NCBI RefSeq assembly: GCF_001746365.1
Contig: NZ_MJAJ01000002.1
Location: 280,312 to 344,311 of the forward strand
DNA from: Streptomyces sp. LUP30
GTDB lineage: Bacteria; Actinomycetota; Actinomycetes; Streptomycetales; Streptomycetaceae
Length of the DNA: 64,000 nt
Direction of reading: 5' to 3'
The number at the start of each line of letters is the position of its first letter. Positions within the stretch are counted from its first letter, which is position 1. The notes beneath the pieces were generated by a model. It searched no databases and had not been told where the DNA came from. It saw nothing but the letters and a program-made list of their open reading frames with translations. Below, one piece after another: positions 1 to 9,103 of the stretch. The position numbers were made by a program, and so were the translations under genes.

Positions 1-1
1 C

Positions 2-754
2 CCGGTCGTGGACGCCCTCACACAGCTCGCCGAGCGCACCGGCCCGGCCGCGATCCTGCTGCCGTCCGGGCCGGACGGCAAGGAGATCGCCGCACGGGTC
101 GCGCTGCGGCTCGGCTCCGGACTCATCACCGATGCCGTCGATGTCACCGCGGGACCCGGCGGGCCGGTCACCGAGCAGTCGGCGTTCGCCGCGACGTACC
201 AGGTCACCGCGCACGTCACCCAGGGCGTGCCGGTGATCACGGTCAAGCCGAACGCCACCGCCCCCGAGGCCGCCCCCGCCGAACCCGTCACAGAGAAACA
301 GGACGTCACCTTCGGGCCGCCCTCGCAGGCCGTCCGGGTCCTGTCCCGCACACCGCGGGAACGCGGCGACCGGCCCGAGCTGGCCGAGGCCGACATCGTG
401 GTGTCCGGCGGTCGCGGAGTGAACGGCGCCGAGAACTTCGCCCTCATCGAGCGGGTCGCGGACGCGCTCGGTGCGGCCGTCGGGGCGTCCCGCGCGGCCG
501 TGGACGCGGGCTGGTACCCGCACAGCCACCAGGTCGGCCAGACAGGCACCCAGGTCTCCCCCCAGCTCTACCTCGCCGCCGGCATCTCCGGCGCGATCCA
601 GCACCGGGCGGGCATGCAGACGTCCAAGACCATCGTCGCCGTCAACAAGGACGCCGACGCACCGATCTTCGAGCTCGCCGACCACGGCGTTGTCGGGGAC
701 CTGTTCGCGGTGCTGCCGCAGTTGGCGGACGAGATCGAGCGGCGCCGGAGCTGA
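2..754 (+). CDS. etfA: Electron transfer flavoprotein alpha subunit, 5' partial
   Basis: The reading frame is open from the window edge, so the true start lies upstream; a GTG at position 8 is only an internal codon. What is present is the C-terminal part of an ETF alpha chain, which with ETF beta carries electrons from acyl-CoA dehydrogenases to the respiratory chain. The FAD-binding domain is clear: VVSGGRGV near residue 136, then [29 protein letters not shown] and [12 protein letters not shown], all in the family order. About 250 residues of a usual 320 are visible. An acyl-CoA dehydrogenase lies 5 kb away (6057-7214), a plausible electron donor. The gene ends 98 bases before the next start, with a promoter-like AT-rich stretch between. 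Confidence 0.93.
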   Translation, partial: PVVDALTQLAERTGPAAILLPSGPDGKEIAARVALRLGSGLITDAVDVTAGPGGPVTEQSAFAATYQVTAHVTQGVPVITVKPNATAPEAAPAEPVTEKQDVTFGPPSQAVRVLSRTPRERGDRPELAEADIVVSGGRGVNGAENFALIERVADALGAAVGASRAAVDAGWYPHSHQVGQTGTQVSPQLYLAAGISGAIQHRAGMQTSKTIVAVNKDADAPIFELADHGVVGDLFAVLPQLADEIERRRS

Positions 755-780
755 TCTTTCACGGCCCGGCCTTCCCTTCA

Positions 781-850
781 GCCGACCATACAACTAAAAT
801 CGCTAACTGATTGCATCCATTGATGCGTGCAGCCTTGACCCGAAGGAGTG
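781..850 (+). promoter_or_regulatory. Promoter/operator region before the amidohydrolase gene
   Basis: This short AT-rich gap in a GC-rich neighbourhood contains an inverted repeat GCATC-CATT-GATGC at 813-826 and the ribosome-binding site GAAGGAG just before the ATG at 853. The heptamer CGCTAAC at 801-807 also occurs, on the other strand, at 7257-7263 in front of the acyl-CoA dehydrogenase gene. A shared regulator is possible but rests on one heptamer. Confidence 0.4.
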
Positions 851-852
851 TC

Positions 853-1932
853 ATGACGAAGATCTGGGTCAACTCCGGGGACTCCCATGTGATGGAGCCC
901 GCCGACGTGTGGACCGCGCGGTTGTCCGCGCGGCTGGGCACACGGGCGCCGCGCAGCGAGCGCGGCGAGAAGTACGAGATGCTCTACATCGACGGCGAGC
1001 GCATCGACCGGCAGCTCGGCGACTTCATGGACGCGATGCGTCCGCCGGGCGCCTGGGACCTGAAGGTCCGGCTCAAGGACCTCGACCAGGAGGGCGTGTG
1101 GGGTCAACTGGCCTTCCCCTCCATGGGGTTCTGGCTCGTGTCGATCACCGACCGGGAGCTCGCCCGGGAGACGGTGCGGGCCTGGAACGACTGGGCCCAC
1201 GAGGAGATCCTCAGCAAGAACAAGCGCGTCATCACCACCGCGTGCGTCTCGACGGCCGACATCGACGACGCGGTCGCCGAGGTCGAGCGGGTGGCGGAGC
1301 TGGGCTTCAAGGCGGTCTTCCTGCCGTGTTCGACACGACCGGGCGAGGAGTACGCCCTGGACCGCTGGGAGCCGTTGTGGACCGCGGTCGAGCGGGCGGG
1401 ACTGGTGCTCGGCTTCCACATCGGCACCGGCGCGCAGAACGTCGTCTTCCGCGGACCCGGCGGCGCGGTCGTCAACTACATGGAGACCACGTACCCGGGC
1501 ATGCGCGTCGTGTCCCACATGGTCGCCGGCGGCGCGCTGGACCGCCACCCCGACCTGAGGATCCTCATCGCGGAGGGCGGCGCGGGCTGGATGCCGGCCA
1601 TCGGCGACCGGATGGACGAGGCCTACCGCCAGCACGGCATGTTCGTCCGGCCGAAGCTGAGCCGGCTGCCCAGCGAGATCATCAGGCAGCAGGTGTACGC
1701 CTCCTTCCAGCACGACAAGAGCTCGGTGGAGATCGTCGAGTCGACCGGCTACCGCAACGTGATGTGGGGCGACGACTACCCCCACCTGGAAGGCACTTAC
1801 GGCCACACCCAGTCCACGCTCCACGACCTGTTCGACGGCGTGCCGGACGACATCCGCGAGCGCGTCACACGCGGCACCTTCAACGAACTCTTCCGCCTGC
1901 CGGAGCAGACTCCCCAGGAGGCGGCCGTCTGA
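853..1932 (+). CDS. Amidohydrolase-2 family metal-dependent hydrolase
   Basis: A 359-residue TIM-barrel hydrolase of the amidohydrolase_2 (ACMSD/decarboxylase-like) type. The N-terminal metal-binding stretch reads SGDSHVMEP, a mid-chain His lies in GFHIGTG, a further His in VVSHMVAGG, and the C-terminal acidic ligand in MWGDDYPHLEG. The ATG at 853 is chosen because GAAGGAG precedes it at good spacing; an upstream in-frame ATG at 811 lacks one. The next gene starts 23 bases after the stop, so the genes are probably cotranscribed. Relatives act as decarboxylases or hydrolases of aromatic or cyclic acids. The substrate here is unknown, but the company of flavin and acyl-CoA enzymes suggests catabolism. 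Confidence 0.85.
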   Translation: MTKIWVNSGDSHVMEPADVWTARLSARLGTRAPRSERGEKYEMLYIDGERIDRQLGDFMDAMRPPGAWDLKVRLKDLDQEGVWGQLAFPSMGFWLVSITDRELARETVRAWNDWAHEEILSKNKRVITTACVSTADIDDAVAEVERVAELGFKAVFLPCSTRPGEEYALDRWEPLWTAVERAGLVLGFHIGTGAQNVVFRGPGGAVVNYMETTYPGMRVVSHMVAGGALDRHPDLRILIAEGGAGWMPAIGDRMDEAYRQHGMFVRPKLSRLPSEIIRQQVYASFQHDKSSVEIVESTGYRNVMWGDDYPHLEGTYGHTQSTLHDLFDGVPDDIRERVTRGTFNELFRLPEQTPQEAAV

Positions 1933-1955
1933 GCGGCGCCGGCGGAACCACTGCG

Positions 1956-4397
1956 GTGACCACTCCCCCGTACCCCTCGTATCCCGAAGACCTGGAACGG
2001 CCCGGACTCGTCAGGACCGGGCGGTCGACCTTCGTCCGGCCCATCCGGCCGGAGGACGCCGACCGCCTGGTCGCCTTCGTCGGCACCCTGTCCCGGGCCA
2101 CCCTGGCCTACCGCTCCCTCGGCCCGGTGGTCCGCGCCCGCGACGACGTCATCCGGCGCGGCGCCCACGTGGACTACCTCAACGAGCTGGCACTCGTCGC
2201 CCTGGCCGGTGACGAGATCGCCGGCCTGGTGCGCTACGTCCGCGACCCGGAGGAACCGGAACACGCCGAGGTCACGTTCACCATCCGGGACGACCACCAG
2301 AGCGAGGGATTCGGCAGGCTGCTCCTGGAGCACATCGCCGCCGCCGCGCGAGCACGGGGCATCCGGGTGCTGGAAGCCGACGTCCTCGCCGACAACGCCC
2401 GGATGATCAACGTGTTCCTGGGCTCCGGCTACCGGACACAAGCCGGTCCGCCCGGCCAGATCATCCATTTCGAGATCGCCGTCGACCCGCAGGCCCAGGC
2501 CGTGGCGCGGGCCGAGCGTCGCGAGCAGACGGCCGTACGGCGCTCGCTCAGACCCCTGCTCGAACCGCGCTCCGTCGCCGTCATCGGCGCCAACCGCGAC
2601 CCGCTGACGATCGGCCACGAGATCGTCGCCAACCTGCTGCGGGGCGGCTTCGCCGGCAGTGTCTTCCCCGTCAACCCGCGGGCCGCGGAGATCGCCGGGG
2701 CGCGGGCGTACGCAAGCGTGCGGGACCTGCCCGAGCCGCCGGACCTGGCGCTGGTGGCCGTGCGCGCCGAGGCCGTGCCCGGTGTCGTGAGGGAGTGCGC
2801 GGAGGTCGGGGTCAAAGCGGTGGTCGTCGTCTCGACGGGCTTCGGAGAGACCGGAGTCGAAGGACGAGCCGGCGAGCTGGAGCTGGCGCGTTTCGCCCGC
2901 GCCTCCGGAATGCGGCTGGTGGGCCCGAACTGCATGGGCGTGGTCAACACGACCCCCGCGGCGCGGCTGGCCGCGACCTTCTCGCCCGCCCTGCCGACGC
3001 CCGGCCGGGTGGCGATGTCCAGCCAGTCCGGGCCGCTCGGGCTGGCGGTGCTCGACTTCGCCCGGCGGCTGCGGCTCGGCTTCTCGGGCTTCGTGTCGGT
3101 GGGCCACGCCGTCGACGTCTCCACCGACGAACTGCTCCAGTGGTGGGAGGAGGACCCGGGGACGTCGGTGATCCTGCTGCACGTCGAGACCTTCGGCGAC
3201 CCGCGCCGGTTCGCCCGCGTCGCCCGCCGGGTCGCACCGCGCAAACCCATCGTCGCGGTTCATCCGGGCCACGCGGATTCGGCCGTGAGCTCGCTGTTCG
3301 CCCAGTCCGGTGTGATCCGTACCCGCAGCCTCCAAGAGCTGTTCGACGTCGCCCTGTTGCTCGCCCACCAGCCTCCCCCGCCCGGCGACCGGGTCGCCGT
3401 GATCACCAACGCGGGCGGCCCGGCGGCGCTGACGGTCGGCGCGTGCGCGGCGAGCGGCCTGTGCGTGCCCGCGCTCGGTGAGCGCACCCGGCAGACGCTC
3501 CGTCCGGCCCTCGCGCCCCACGCCGACGTCTCCAACCCGATCGACCTGACACCCACCGCCACCGCCGCCCACTACCGGCAGGCGCTGGACGCCGCCCTGG
3601 CGGACGACGGCATCGACGCGGCCGTCGTCCTGTTCATGCCACCGCTGGCGGACAAGCCCGACGAGGTGGCGTCGGCGATCCTGGACGCGGCCGCGGCCCG
3701 GCCCGACAAGCCCGTGCTGGCCAGCTTCCTGGGCGGTGCGGGCGTCGCCGACCTCCTGCACCGGGGCGACCTGGTGGTACCGACGTACACGTTCCCCGAG
3801 GCCGCTGCCACCTCGCTCGGACATGCGGCGGCCTACCAGACCTGGCGCAGCACCCCCGCGGGCGTCGTACCCGACCTCGCGGGAGTCGACGCCGAGCGGG
3901 CCCGCACGCTGATCGCCTCCTGTGCCCCAGGGCCGGTCCCGGCGACGGCCGCCGCCGAACTGCTCGCCTCGTACGGGATCCTCGTACGCGGGAGCGAACC
4001 GGGCCCCGGATCGGATGGTGGACCGGACGCGTTCCTCACCGTCCGTGCCGACCCCGTCTTCGGCCCGGTGGTCGCCTTCGGCCTCACCGGGGACTACGCC
4101 GACCTCATGGCGGACGTCGCCCACCGCGTCACCCCCCTCAGCGACCGCGACGCCCGGGAGATGGTCCGCTCGCTGCGGGCCGCCCCACTGCTGGACGGCC
4201 GGACCGGGGGCCCGGGAGTGGACCTCACGGCCCTGGAGGAGACCGTCCTGCGCATCTCGGCGATGGTCGAGGACCACCCCGAGATCGAGGCGCTGGAACT
4301 GCGCCCGGTACGGCTCCTGGCACCCGGGGACGGAGTGGACGTCGCGCACGCGACGATCCGGCTGGCCGACACCACAGCAGCGGGAGGTTCCTCGTGA
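1956..4397 (+). CDS. patA: PatA-like GNAT fused to a degenerate NDP-forming acyl-CoA synthetase
   Basis: An 813-residue fusion. An N-terminal GNAT domain (about residues 20-180; acetyl-CoA loop around DDHQSEGFGRLLLEH) is followed by a CoA-binding Rossmann domain (from about 195, VAVIGANRDP), a SucD-like flavodoxin domain (MSSQSGPLG near 352), a second such domain (VAVITNAGGP near 479) and a short C-terminal remnant of an ATP-grasp domain. The synthetase part looks catalytically dead. The usual SHTG phosphohistidine motif is replaced by FAQSG near residue 448, and the ATP-binding half of the ATP-grasp domain is missing between about 670 and 690. GNAT-first order with an inactive synthetase part matches, from memory, the Streptomyces lividans lysine acetyltransferase PatA, which acetylates acyl-CoA synthetases. 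It overlaps the next gene by 4 bases. The start is GTG; the ribosome-binding site is weak. Confidence 0.75.
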   Translation: MTTPPYPSYPEDLERPGLVRTGRSTFVRPIRPEDADRLVAFVGTLSRATLAYRSLGPVVRARDDVIRRGAHVDYLNELALVALAGDEIAGLVRYVRDPEEPEHAEVTFTIRDDHQSEGFGRLLLEHIAAAARARGIRVLEADVLADNARMINVFLGSGYRTQAGPPGQIIHFEIAVDPQAQAVARAERREQTAVRRSLRPLLEPRSVAVIGANRDPLTIGHEIVANLLRGGFAGSVFPVNPRAAEIAGARAYASVRDLPEPPDLALVAVRAEAVPGVVRECAEVGVKAVVVVSTGFGETGVEGRAGELELARFARASGMRLVGPNCMGVVNTTPAARLAATFSPALPTPGRVAMSSQSGPLGLAVLDFARRLRLGFSGFVSVGHAVDVSTDELLQWWEEDPGTSVILLHVETFGDPRRFARVARRVAPRKPIVAVHPGHADSAVSSLFAQSGVIRTRSLQELFDVALLLAHQPPPPGDRVAVITNAGGPAALTVGACAASGLCVPALGERTRQTLRPALAPHADVSNPIDLTPTATAAHYRQALDAALADDGIDAAVVLFMPPLADKPDEVASAILDAAAARPDKPVLASFLGGAGVADLLHRGDLVVPTYTFPEAAATSLGHAAAYQTWRSTPAGVVPDLAGVDAERARTLIASCAPGPVPATAAAELLASYGILVRGSEPGPGSDGGPDAFLTVRADPVFGPVVAFGLTGDYADLMADVAHRVTPLSDRDAREMVRSLRAAPLLDGRTGGPGVDLTALEETVLRISAMVEDHPEIEALELRPVRLLAPGDGVDVAHATIRLADTTAAGGSS

Positions 4398-5368
4398 AGG
4401 TGGGCATCTACTTCGACCTGCGCAACCCGCCGCCATGGCGGCAGAGTTGGTCGCGGGTGTACGGGTTCGCCCTGGAGATGTGCGAGGAGGCGGACCGCCT
4501 CGGCCTCGACTCGGTCTGGTTCTCCGAACACCACGGCTTCGAGGACGGCTATCTCCCCCAGCCGCTCACCATGGCAGCCGCGGCCGCCGCCCGCACCCGC
4601 CGCGTCCGCCTGGGCACCGCGGTCATCCCCGCACCGCTGCACGCGGCCCCCGAGATCGCCGAACAGGCCGCGCTCGTGGACATCATCAGCGACGGCCGTC
4701 TGGACCTCGGGCTCGGCACCGGCTACCGGGTGCCCGAGTACCGGCTGTACGACGCCGATCTCTCCAGGCGCTACACCACCACCGATCGGCGGGTACGGGA
4801 GATCCGCGGCCTGTGGGCCGAATCCCTGGTCACCCCGGGCCCGGTCCAGGATCCGCTCCCGATCTGGCTCGGCTACCAGGGCCCGCAGGGCGCCCGCCGG
4901 GCCGGCCGACTCGGCACAGGGCTGCTGTCGCTCGACCCGGCCCTGCTGACGCCGTACCGGGAAGGGCTCGCCGAGAGCGGGTACGACGTGGCGGCGGGCC
5001 GGATGCAGGGCTCGTTCACCACGTTCGTCACCGAGGACCCCGACGGCGACTGGCCGGTGGTGCGCAGGCACCTGGCGTACCAGTGGGACAGCTACCGCCG
5101 GTACATGGTGGAGGGCACCGACCAGCCGCTCCCCCGCCCCATCGACCCCGAGAAGTGGCGGGAGACGGGACTGAGCGCGACCGGGGTGGGTCGGTTCCTG
5201 TACGGCACCCCGCAGGACGTCGCCGGTGCCGTCAAGGCGTACGTGGCAGGGTTGCCGGTGGAGGGCGTGTTCCTGTGGGCCTCGCTGGCCGGGATGCCCG
5301 AGGACATGGTGGCCCGGCAGGTTCAGCTCATCGCCGGGAAGCTGCGCCCGCTGCTCGCCGATGTCTGA
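4394..5368 (+). CDS. LLM-class flavin-dependent oxidoreductase
   Basis: A 324-residue luciferase-like (F420 or FMN dependent) monooxygenase. It begins MKVGIYFDLRNPPPW and has the family stretches DSVWFSEHHGFEDGY (residues ~38-52), VRLGTAVIPAPLHAAPEIAEQ and DLGLGTGYRVPEY. The GTG start overlaps the stop of the patA-like gene in GTGA, indicating translational coupling. The C-terminal GTPQDVAGAVKAYV segment is the usual cofactor-side helix region. The coenzyme cannot be told from sequence alone. Its place between the GNAT fusion and a thioesterase suggests oxidation of a substrate that enters an acyl-CoA route. Confidence 0.88.
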   Translation: MKVGIYFDLRNPPPWRQSWSRVYGFALEMCEEADRLGLDSVWFSEHHGFEDGYLPQPLTMAAAAAARTRRVRLGTAVIPAPLHAAPEIAEQAALVDIISDGRLDLGLGTGYRVPEYRLYDADLSRRYTTTDRRVREIRGLWAESLVTPGPVQDPLPIWLGYQGPQGARRAGRLGTGLLSLDPALLTPYREGLAESGYDVAAGRMQGSFTTFVTEDPDGDWPVVRRHLAYQWDSYRRYMVEGTDQPLPRPIDPEKWRETGLSATGVGRFLYGTPQDVAGAVKAYVAGLPVEGVFLWASLAGMPEDMVARQVQLIAGKLRPLLADV

Positions 5369-5400
5369 CACCTCGATCTCCGACACCCGAAGTACCCGAA

Positions 5401-5428
5401 GTCTGAGCCCTCATGTCTGAGCCCTCAT
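5401..5428. repeat. 14-bp perfect tandem duplication
   Basis: GTCTGAGCCCTCAT occurs at 5401-5414 and again at 5415-5428, in the spacer between the monooxygenase and thioesterase genes. The flanks also contain diverged GTCTGACAC-type units. It adds extra ATG codons upstream of the thioesterase but none with a good ribosome-binding site. Confidence 0.85.
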
Positions 5429-5478
5429 GTCCGAACCCCCTGTCTGACACTCCGACGCACGACAAGAGGAGTCACACC

Positions 5479-5994
5479 ATGTCCACCACGCCACCGACCG
5501 GGCCTTGGCCGGGGGCCGACTTCCATGAGCCGCCCCGGACCCCCGGCGGGGTGGCCCTCTGCGGGGCGTGCCGCGCCGCCGGTTCCTGCCGGCTGGGAGT
5601 GGAGAAGGAGCGGCTGGACGAGGACGGGTCGGCGCGGTTCGAGCTGTCCTGCCCGCGAGACCAGGAGGGCGGGCCCGAAGTGGCGCACGGCGGCTGGACC
5701 GCGGCCGTGCTGGACGACTGCCTCGGCCATCTGCCGTTGCTGCACCGGGTGTTGAGCGTGACGGCGGAACTGACCGTGAGCTTCGTGAAGCCGGTGCCGG
5801 TACAGCGGCCGCTGGAGGTCCGGGCCTGGGTGGAGAAGCGGGAGGGCAGGCGCTGGTACATCGCCGGCGAGATGGTGCTGCTGCCGACGCGGGCGGTGCT
5901 GGCCCGGGTCTCGGGGATCTGGGTGACCCGGGACCGGGGCCACTTCGCACGGCACCAGGAGTGGCTGGCCGGTCAGGACGGCGAGGCGCGGTAG
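5479..5994 (+). CDS. PaaI-family hotdog thioesterase
   Basis: A 171-residue hotdog-fold protein of the PaaI/acyl-CoA thioesterase type. The helix region EVAHGGWTAAVLDDCLGHL contains the GG-x(6)-D active-site pattern, followed by strands TAELTVSFVKPVPVQRPLEV. Two cysteines (CGACRAAGSC) lie near the N-terminus. The ATG at 5479 is preceded by AAGAGGAG at 5464-5471, better supported than an ATG at 5413 inside the tandem repeat. It presumably hydrolyses a pathway acyl-CoA; last gene of the forward catabolic set, convergent with the acyl-CoA dehydrogenase. Confidence 0.82.
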   Translation: MSTTPPTGPWPGADFHEPPRTPGGVALCGACRAAGSCRLGVEKERLDEDGSARFELSCPRDQEGGPEVAHGGWTAAVLDDCLGHLPLLHRVLSVTAELTVSFVKPVPVQRPLEVRAWVEKREGRRWYIAGEMVLLPTRAVLARVSGIWVTRDRGHFARHQEWLAGQDGEAR

Positions 5995-6029
5995 GAACAG
6001 CCGGCAGGCCGGGGCGGCGGGACCAGCAG

Positions 6030-6044
6030 GACCTGAACCAGGTC
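6030..6044. terminator. Small hairpin between convergent genes
   Basis: GACCTG-AAC-CAGGTC forms a 6-bp stem in the 62-base gap between the convergent thioesterase and acyl-CoA dehydrogenase genes. There is no T run, so this is only a weak terminator candidate. Confidence 0.3.
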
Positions 6045-6056
6045 GGGCGGCGGGGC

Positions 6057-7214
6057 TCAGTACGACCTGAGCCCCATGCTGCGCGCTATGCCGTTGCGCT
6101 GGATCTGACTCGTGCCCCCGGAGATCGTGGCCACGATCGACTCCCGGTACCGGAAGCTCATCACGCTCTCCGTCGAGAAACCGTGCCCCGCGCAGACCTG
6201 CATCCCGAGCCGGGCGGCCGCCACGTACGTCTCCGATCCCTTCAGCTTCGCCATCGACCCTTCCCGCGTGCAGGGCTTGCCCTGGGCGAGCAGCCAGGCC
6301 GCCCGGTGAGCGAGCAGCCGGGCGGAGTCGATCTCGGTCTGCAGGTCGGCCATGGCGTGCGCGAGGGCCTGGAAGTTGCCGATCGGCCGGCCGAAGGCAT
6401 GCCGGTTGCGGGCGTAGTCGAGCATCTCGTCGAGCGTGGCCTGCGCGGCGCCGAGATAGCCCCCGCTGATGATCACCTTCTCCAGCTCGATGTTGGAGAG
6501 CATCACCTTCCAGCCCTCGTCACGCGGGCCGACGAGGTTCTCCTTCGGCACCAGGACGTCGTTGAAGAAGACCTCGTTGGTGCCGAGGATGTGCCGGGCC
6601 AGGGTCGGGGTCCGGCGGACCTCGACGCCCTCGGTCGCGGGATCGACGAGCAGCAGGCTGATGCCGCCGTGCTTGGGCTCGCGGGGCCCGGTCCGCACGT
6701 ACGTGGCGATGGTCGTGTCCGGCAGGCCGCCGCCCGTGCACCAGGCCTTCTGGCCGCGGACGAGGAAGTCGTCCCCGTGGTCCTCGGCGGTGGTCCGCAG
6801 CGCCGCGGCGTCGGACCCGCTGTCCGGCTCGCTGAGGCCGACGGCGAGCCGGTGGCGGCCCGTCATCACCTGCTCGCGGATGAAGTCGCGCTGTGCCTCG
6901 CTGCCCCAGCGGAACACCGTGATGCCGGGGATGAGCACCCCGATGTAGCACATGGCCACGTCGAAGCTGGCCCGCCCGAGCTCCTCGGCGATGAGGACGA
7001 GCTCCAGCGGTCCGCCACCGTCACCGCCCTCGTCCTCGGCGAACGGGAGCGAGAACCACCCCAGCTCGGCCATACCTCGAAACAGCTCGGGCGGTACGAC
7101 GCCCTCCTCGTCCCACTGCTTGGCCTTCTCGGCCGGGCACACGTCGGCGACGAACTTCTGAGCCGTCGCACGCAACAGCTCCTGCTCATCGGTCAGCCCG
7201 AAGTCCACGGCCAC
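6057..7214 (-). CDS. Acyl-CoA dehydrogenase family protein
   Basis: A 385-residue flavoprotein with the three ACAD parts in order: N-terminal helical domain (MAVDFGLTDEQELLRATAQK), middle beta domain (LSEPDSGSDAAAL at ~residues 126-138; KAWCTGGG) and C-terminal helical domain (RHAFGRPIGNFQALAHAMAD; GGTSQIQRNGIARSMG). It introduces an alpha-beta double bond into an acyl-CoA and passes electrons to ETF, whose alpha subunit is encoded at the window start. The usual YEGTSE(I/V)Q glutamate is replaced by a glycine (ISGGTSQIQ), as in several actinobacterial steroid or branched-acyl ACADs that use another base. The promoter region 7215-7265 is unusually AT-rich. Confidence 0.9.
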   Translation of the reverse strand: MAVDFGLTDEQELLRATAQKFVADVCPAEKAKQWDEEGVVPPELFRGMAELGWFSLPFAEDEGGDGGGPLELVLIAEELGRASFDVAMCYIGVLIPGITVFRWGSEAQRDFIREQVMTGRHRLAVGLSEPDSGSDAAALRTTAEDHGDDFLVRGQKAWCTGGGLPDTTIATYVRTGPREPKHGGISLLLVDPATEGVEVRRTPTLARHILGTNEVFFNDVLVPKENLVGPRDEGWKVMLSNIELEKVIISGGYLGAAQATLDEMLDYARNRHAFGRPIGNFQALAHAMADLQTEIDSARLLAHRAAWLLAQGKPCTREGSMAKLKGSETYVAAARLGMQVCAGHGFSTESVMSFRYRESIVATISGGTSQIQRNGIARSMGLRSY

Positions 7215-7535
7215 TCCTCGCCATTACTAGGCTATTCATCTATCTAATTGTTCTATGTTAGCGGATACAGGGCAGTGGCGGTACTGCCTCACTGCGTGCG
7301 GGGGTGTCGGCGGCGGTGACCGTCGCCACGCGTGACGCCCGGAGCGGCCCGGATGCCGGTGATCAGCGGCACGGCGAAGGTCGGCAGGACGCCGAGGGCC
7401 GCCGACGGGCAAGAAGATCACTGCGAAGGGGGTCGCGCGCCGCACCGGGCATGTGGACGGTTCGGCGGCGGGCAAGGCGTCCGGCACGGTCGCCCGTCAG
7501 GACGTCCGCGGCGAGTCTGCCGGGGCCGGATGCCG
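7215..7535. other. Gap with the acyl-CoA dehydrogenase promoter
   Basis: From 7226 to 7265 the sequence is AT-rich and carries CGCTAAC (reverse strand 7257-7263) and short TATCTAA/TTAGATAG-like segments, consistent with the reverse-strand promoter of the acyl-CoA dehydrogenase gene. The rest, up to the 3' end of the MFS gene at 7536, shows no gene I can support. Confidence 0.45.
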
Positions 7536-9035
7536 TCAGCCCACCGACTCCGGTACGGCTGATTCCGCCGGGGCACGCCTCGGAGGGCCGGTGGTGACCA
7601 TCAGACCCGCCACCAGGCCGGCCAGCAGCATGATGCCGGCGGCCCACCAGATGGCCACCGTGTAGCCGTGCACGGTGCCCTCGGCCGCGACCTGGGCCCG
7701 GCGCGCGGGGCCGGTCAGATGGGCAGAGAGGTAGGCGGCGCTGCTGGTGGTGGCGATCGTGTTGAGCAGCGCCGTACCGATGGACCCACCCACCTGCTGT
7801 GAGGTGTTGACGGTGGCAGAGGTGACGCCCGCGTCCTGCGGAGCAACCCCGGCGGTGGCCGTGGCGAAGACCGGCATGAAGGTCAGGCCCATGCCGAGGC
7901 CCATCAGCAGCAGCGCGGGCAGGATCTCGCCGGTGTAGGAGGAGTGGACGGTCATTTGGGTGAGGATCACCATGCCGCCCGAGGCGAGGAGCATGCCGGG
8001 GACCATCAGCATGCGCGGCGCCACGCGGTTCATCAGCCGGGCGGAGATCTGGGTGGAGCCGATGATGATCGCCACGGTGAGCGGGAGGAAGGCGAGGCCC
8101 GTCTTCACGGGGGAATAGCCGAGGATGACCTGGAGGTAGTAGGTCATGAACAGGAACAGGCCGAACATCCCGATGATGGCCAGGCCCATGGTCAGGAAGC
8201 AGCCCGCGCGGTTGCGGTCCTTGATGATGTGCAAGGGCAGCAGCGGCACCCGCGCCTTCGTCTGCCACCACACGAAGACGGTGAGCAGGACGATCCCGCC
8301 CGCGAAGAGCCCCAGCACCAGGGGGTCGGTCCAGCCGCGCGGCTGGGCCTCGCTGAAGCCGTAGACGATCGCCACCAGGCCGCCGCAGCCCAGCACCGCG
8401 CCGGGCACGTCGAGCCGGACGTCCGCGTGGCCGGGGCGGTCGTGGAGCAGTACGAGGCCGCCGACCACGGCGATGACGGCGATGGGCACGTTGACGTACA
8501 GGCACCAGCGCCAGTCGAGGTACTCGGTGAGCAGACCGCCGACGATGAAGCCGATCGCGGCGCCGCTGCCGGCGAGTGCGCCGTAGATCCCGAAGGCTTT
8601 GCCGCGCTCCTTGGGGTCGGTGAACGTCGTGGTCAGGAGGCTGAGCGCGGAGGGGGCGAGTACGGCCGCGAAGGCGCCCTGAAGGGCGCGGGCGCCGAAC
8701 AGCATGCCCGATCCGGTGGCCGCCCCACCGAGCGCGGAGGCCGCCGCGAAGCCGACCAGACCGATCACGAAGGTGCGTTTGCGGCCCACCAGGTCGGCGA
8801 TACGGCCGCCGAGCAGCAGAAGCCCGCCGAAGGCCAGGGTGTAGGCGGTGATCACCCACTGACGGTCGCCGTCGGAGATGCCCAGGTCCTCCTGCGCGGA
8901 GGGCAGCGCGATGTTCACGATCGTCGCGTCCAGGACGACCATGAGCTGGGCGAGGGCGATGATCACCAGGCCCCACCAGCGGCGGGGGTCGGGTGCGGTG
9001 TCGGCGGAAGATTCACCTGTCCGGGTGACACTCAT
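7536..9035 (-). CDS. DHA2-type MFS drug exporter (14 TM)
   Basis: A 499-residue transporter of the EmrB/QacA group. TM1 contains LMVVLDATIVNIALPSA (the DHA2 motif LDxTIVNVALP), then QWVITAYTLAFGG, GGRIADLVGRKR (motif A) and GSGAAIGFIVGG (motif C), with further helices to the end. Some 14 hydrophobic segments fit a proton-driven multidrug efflux pump. The ATG at 9035 starts MSVTRTGE; an in-frame ATG at 9065 with AAGGA upstream would add ten residues and is a real alternative. The CGNR regulator gene just upstream (9104-9583) runs in the same direction and probably shares its transcript. Confidence 0.88.
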   Translation of the reverse strand: MSVTRTGESSADTAPDPRRWWGLVIIALAQLMVVLDATIVNIALPSAQEDLGISDGDRQWVITAYTLAFGGLLLLGGRIADLVGRKRTFVIGLVGFAAASALGGAATGSGMLFGARALQGAFAAVLAPSALSLLTTTFTDPKERGKAFGIYGALAGSGAAIGFIVGGLLTEYLDWRWCLYVNVPIAVIAVVGGLVLLHDRPGHADVRLDVPGAVLGCGGLVAIVYGFSEAQPRGWTDPLVLGLFAGGIVLLTVFVWWQTKARVPLLPLHIIKDRNRAGCFLTMGLAIIGMFGLFLFMTYYLQVILGYSPVKTGLAFLPLTVAIIIGSTQISARLMNRVAPRMLMVPGMLLASGGMVILTQMTVHSSYTGEILPALLLMGLGMGLTFMPVFATATAGVAPQDAGVTSATVNTSQQVGGSIGTALLNTIATTSSAAYLSAHLTGPARRAQVAAEGTVHGYTVAIWWAAGIMLLAGLVAGLMVTTGPPRRAPAESAVPESVG

Positions 9036-9103
9036 TCCGACAGAACACCATGAATCGCCCGGCATCGCATCCTTAGGCCGATCGGCGGCGCTTGGGGGGC
9101 GCG

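Noticed and set aside
909-1955. Long open frame upstream of and in frame with the PatA-like gene
   Set aside because: It is the +2 shadow of the amidohydrolase gene: Arg/Gly/Ala-rich without protein character. The GNAT domain begins after 1956.
5401-5428. Tandem repeat as attachment site
   Set aside because: Only 14 bases, adjacent copies, no integrase or tRNA nearby; a local duplication.
7944-9053. Forward open frame antisense to the MFS gene
   Set aside because: Glu/His/Gly-rich antisense shadow; the reverse strand encodes a complete DHA2 transporter.
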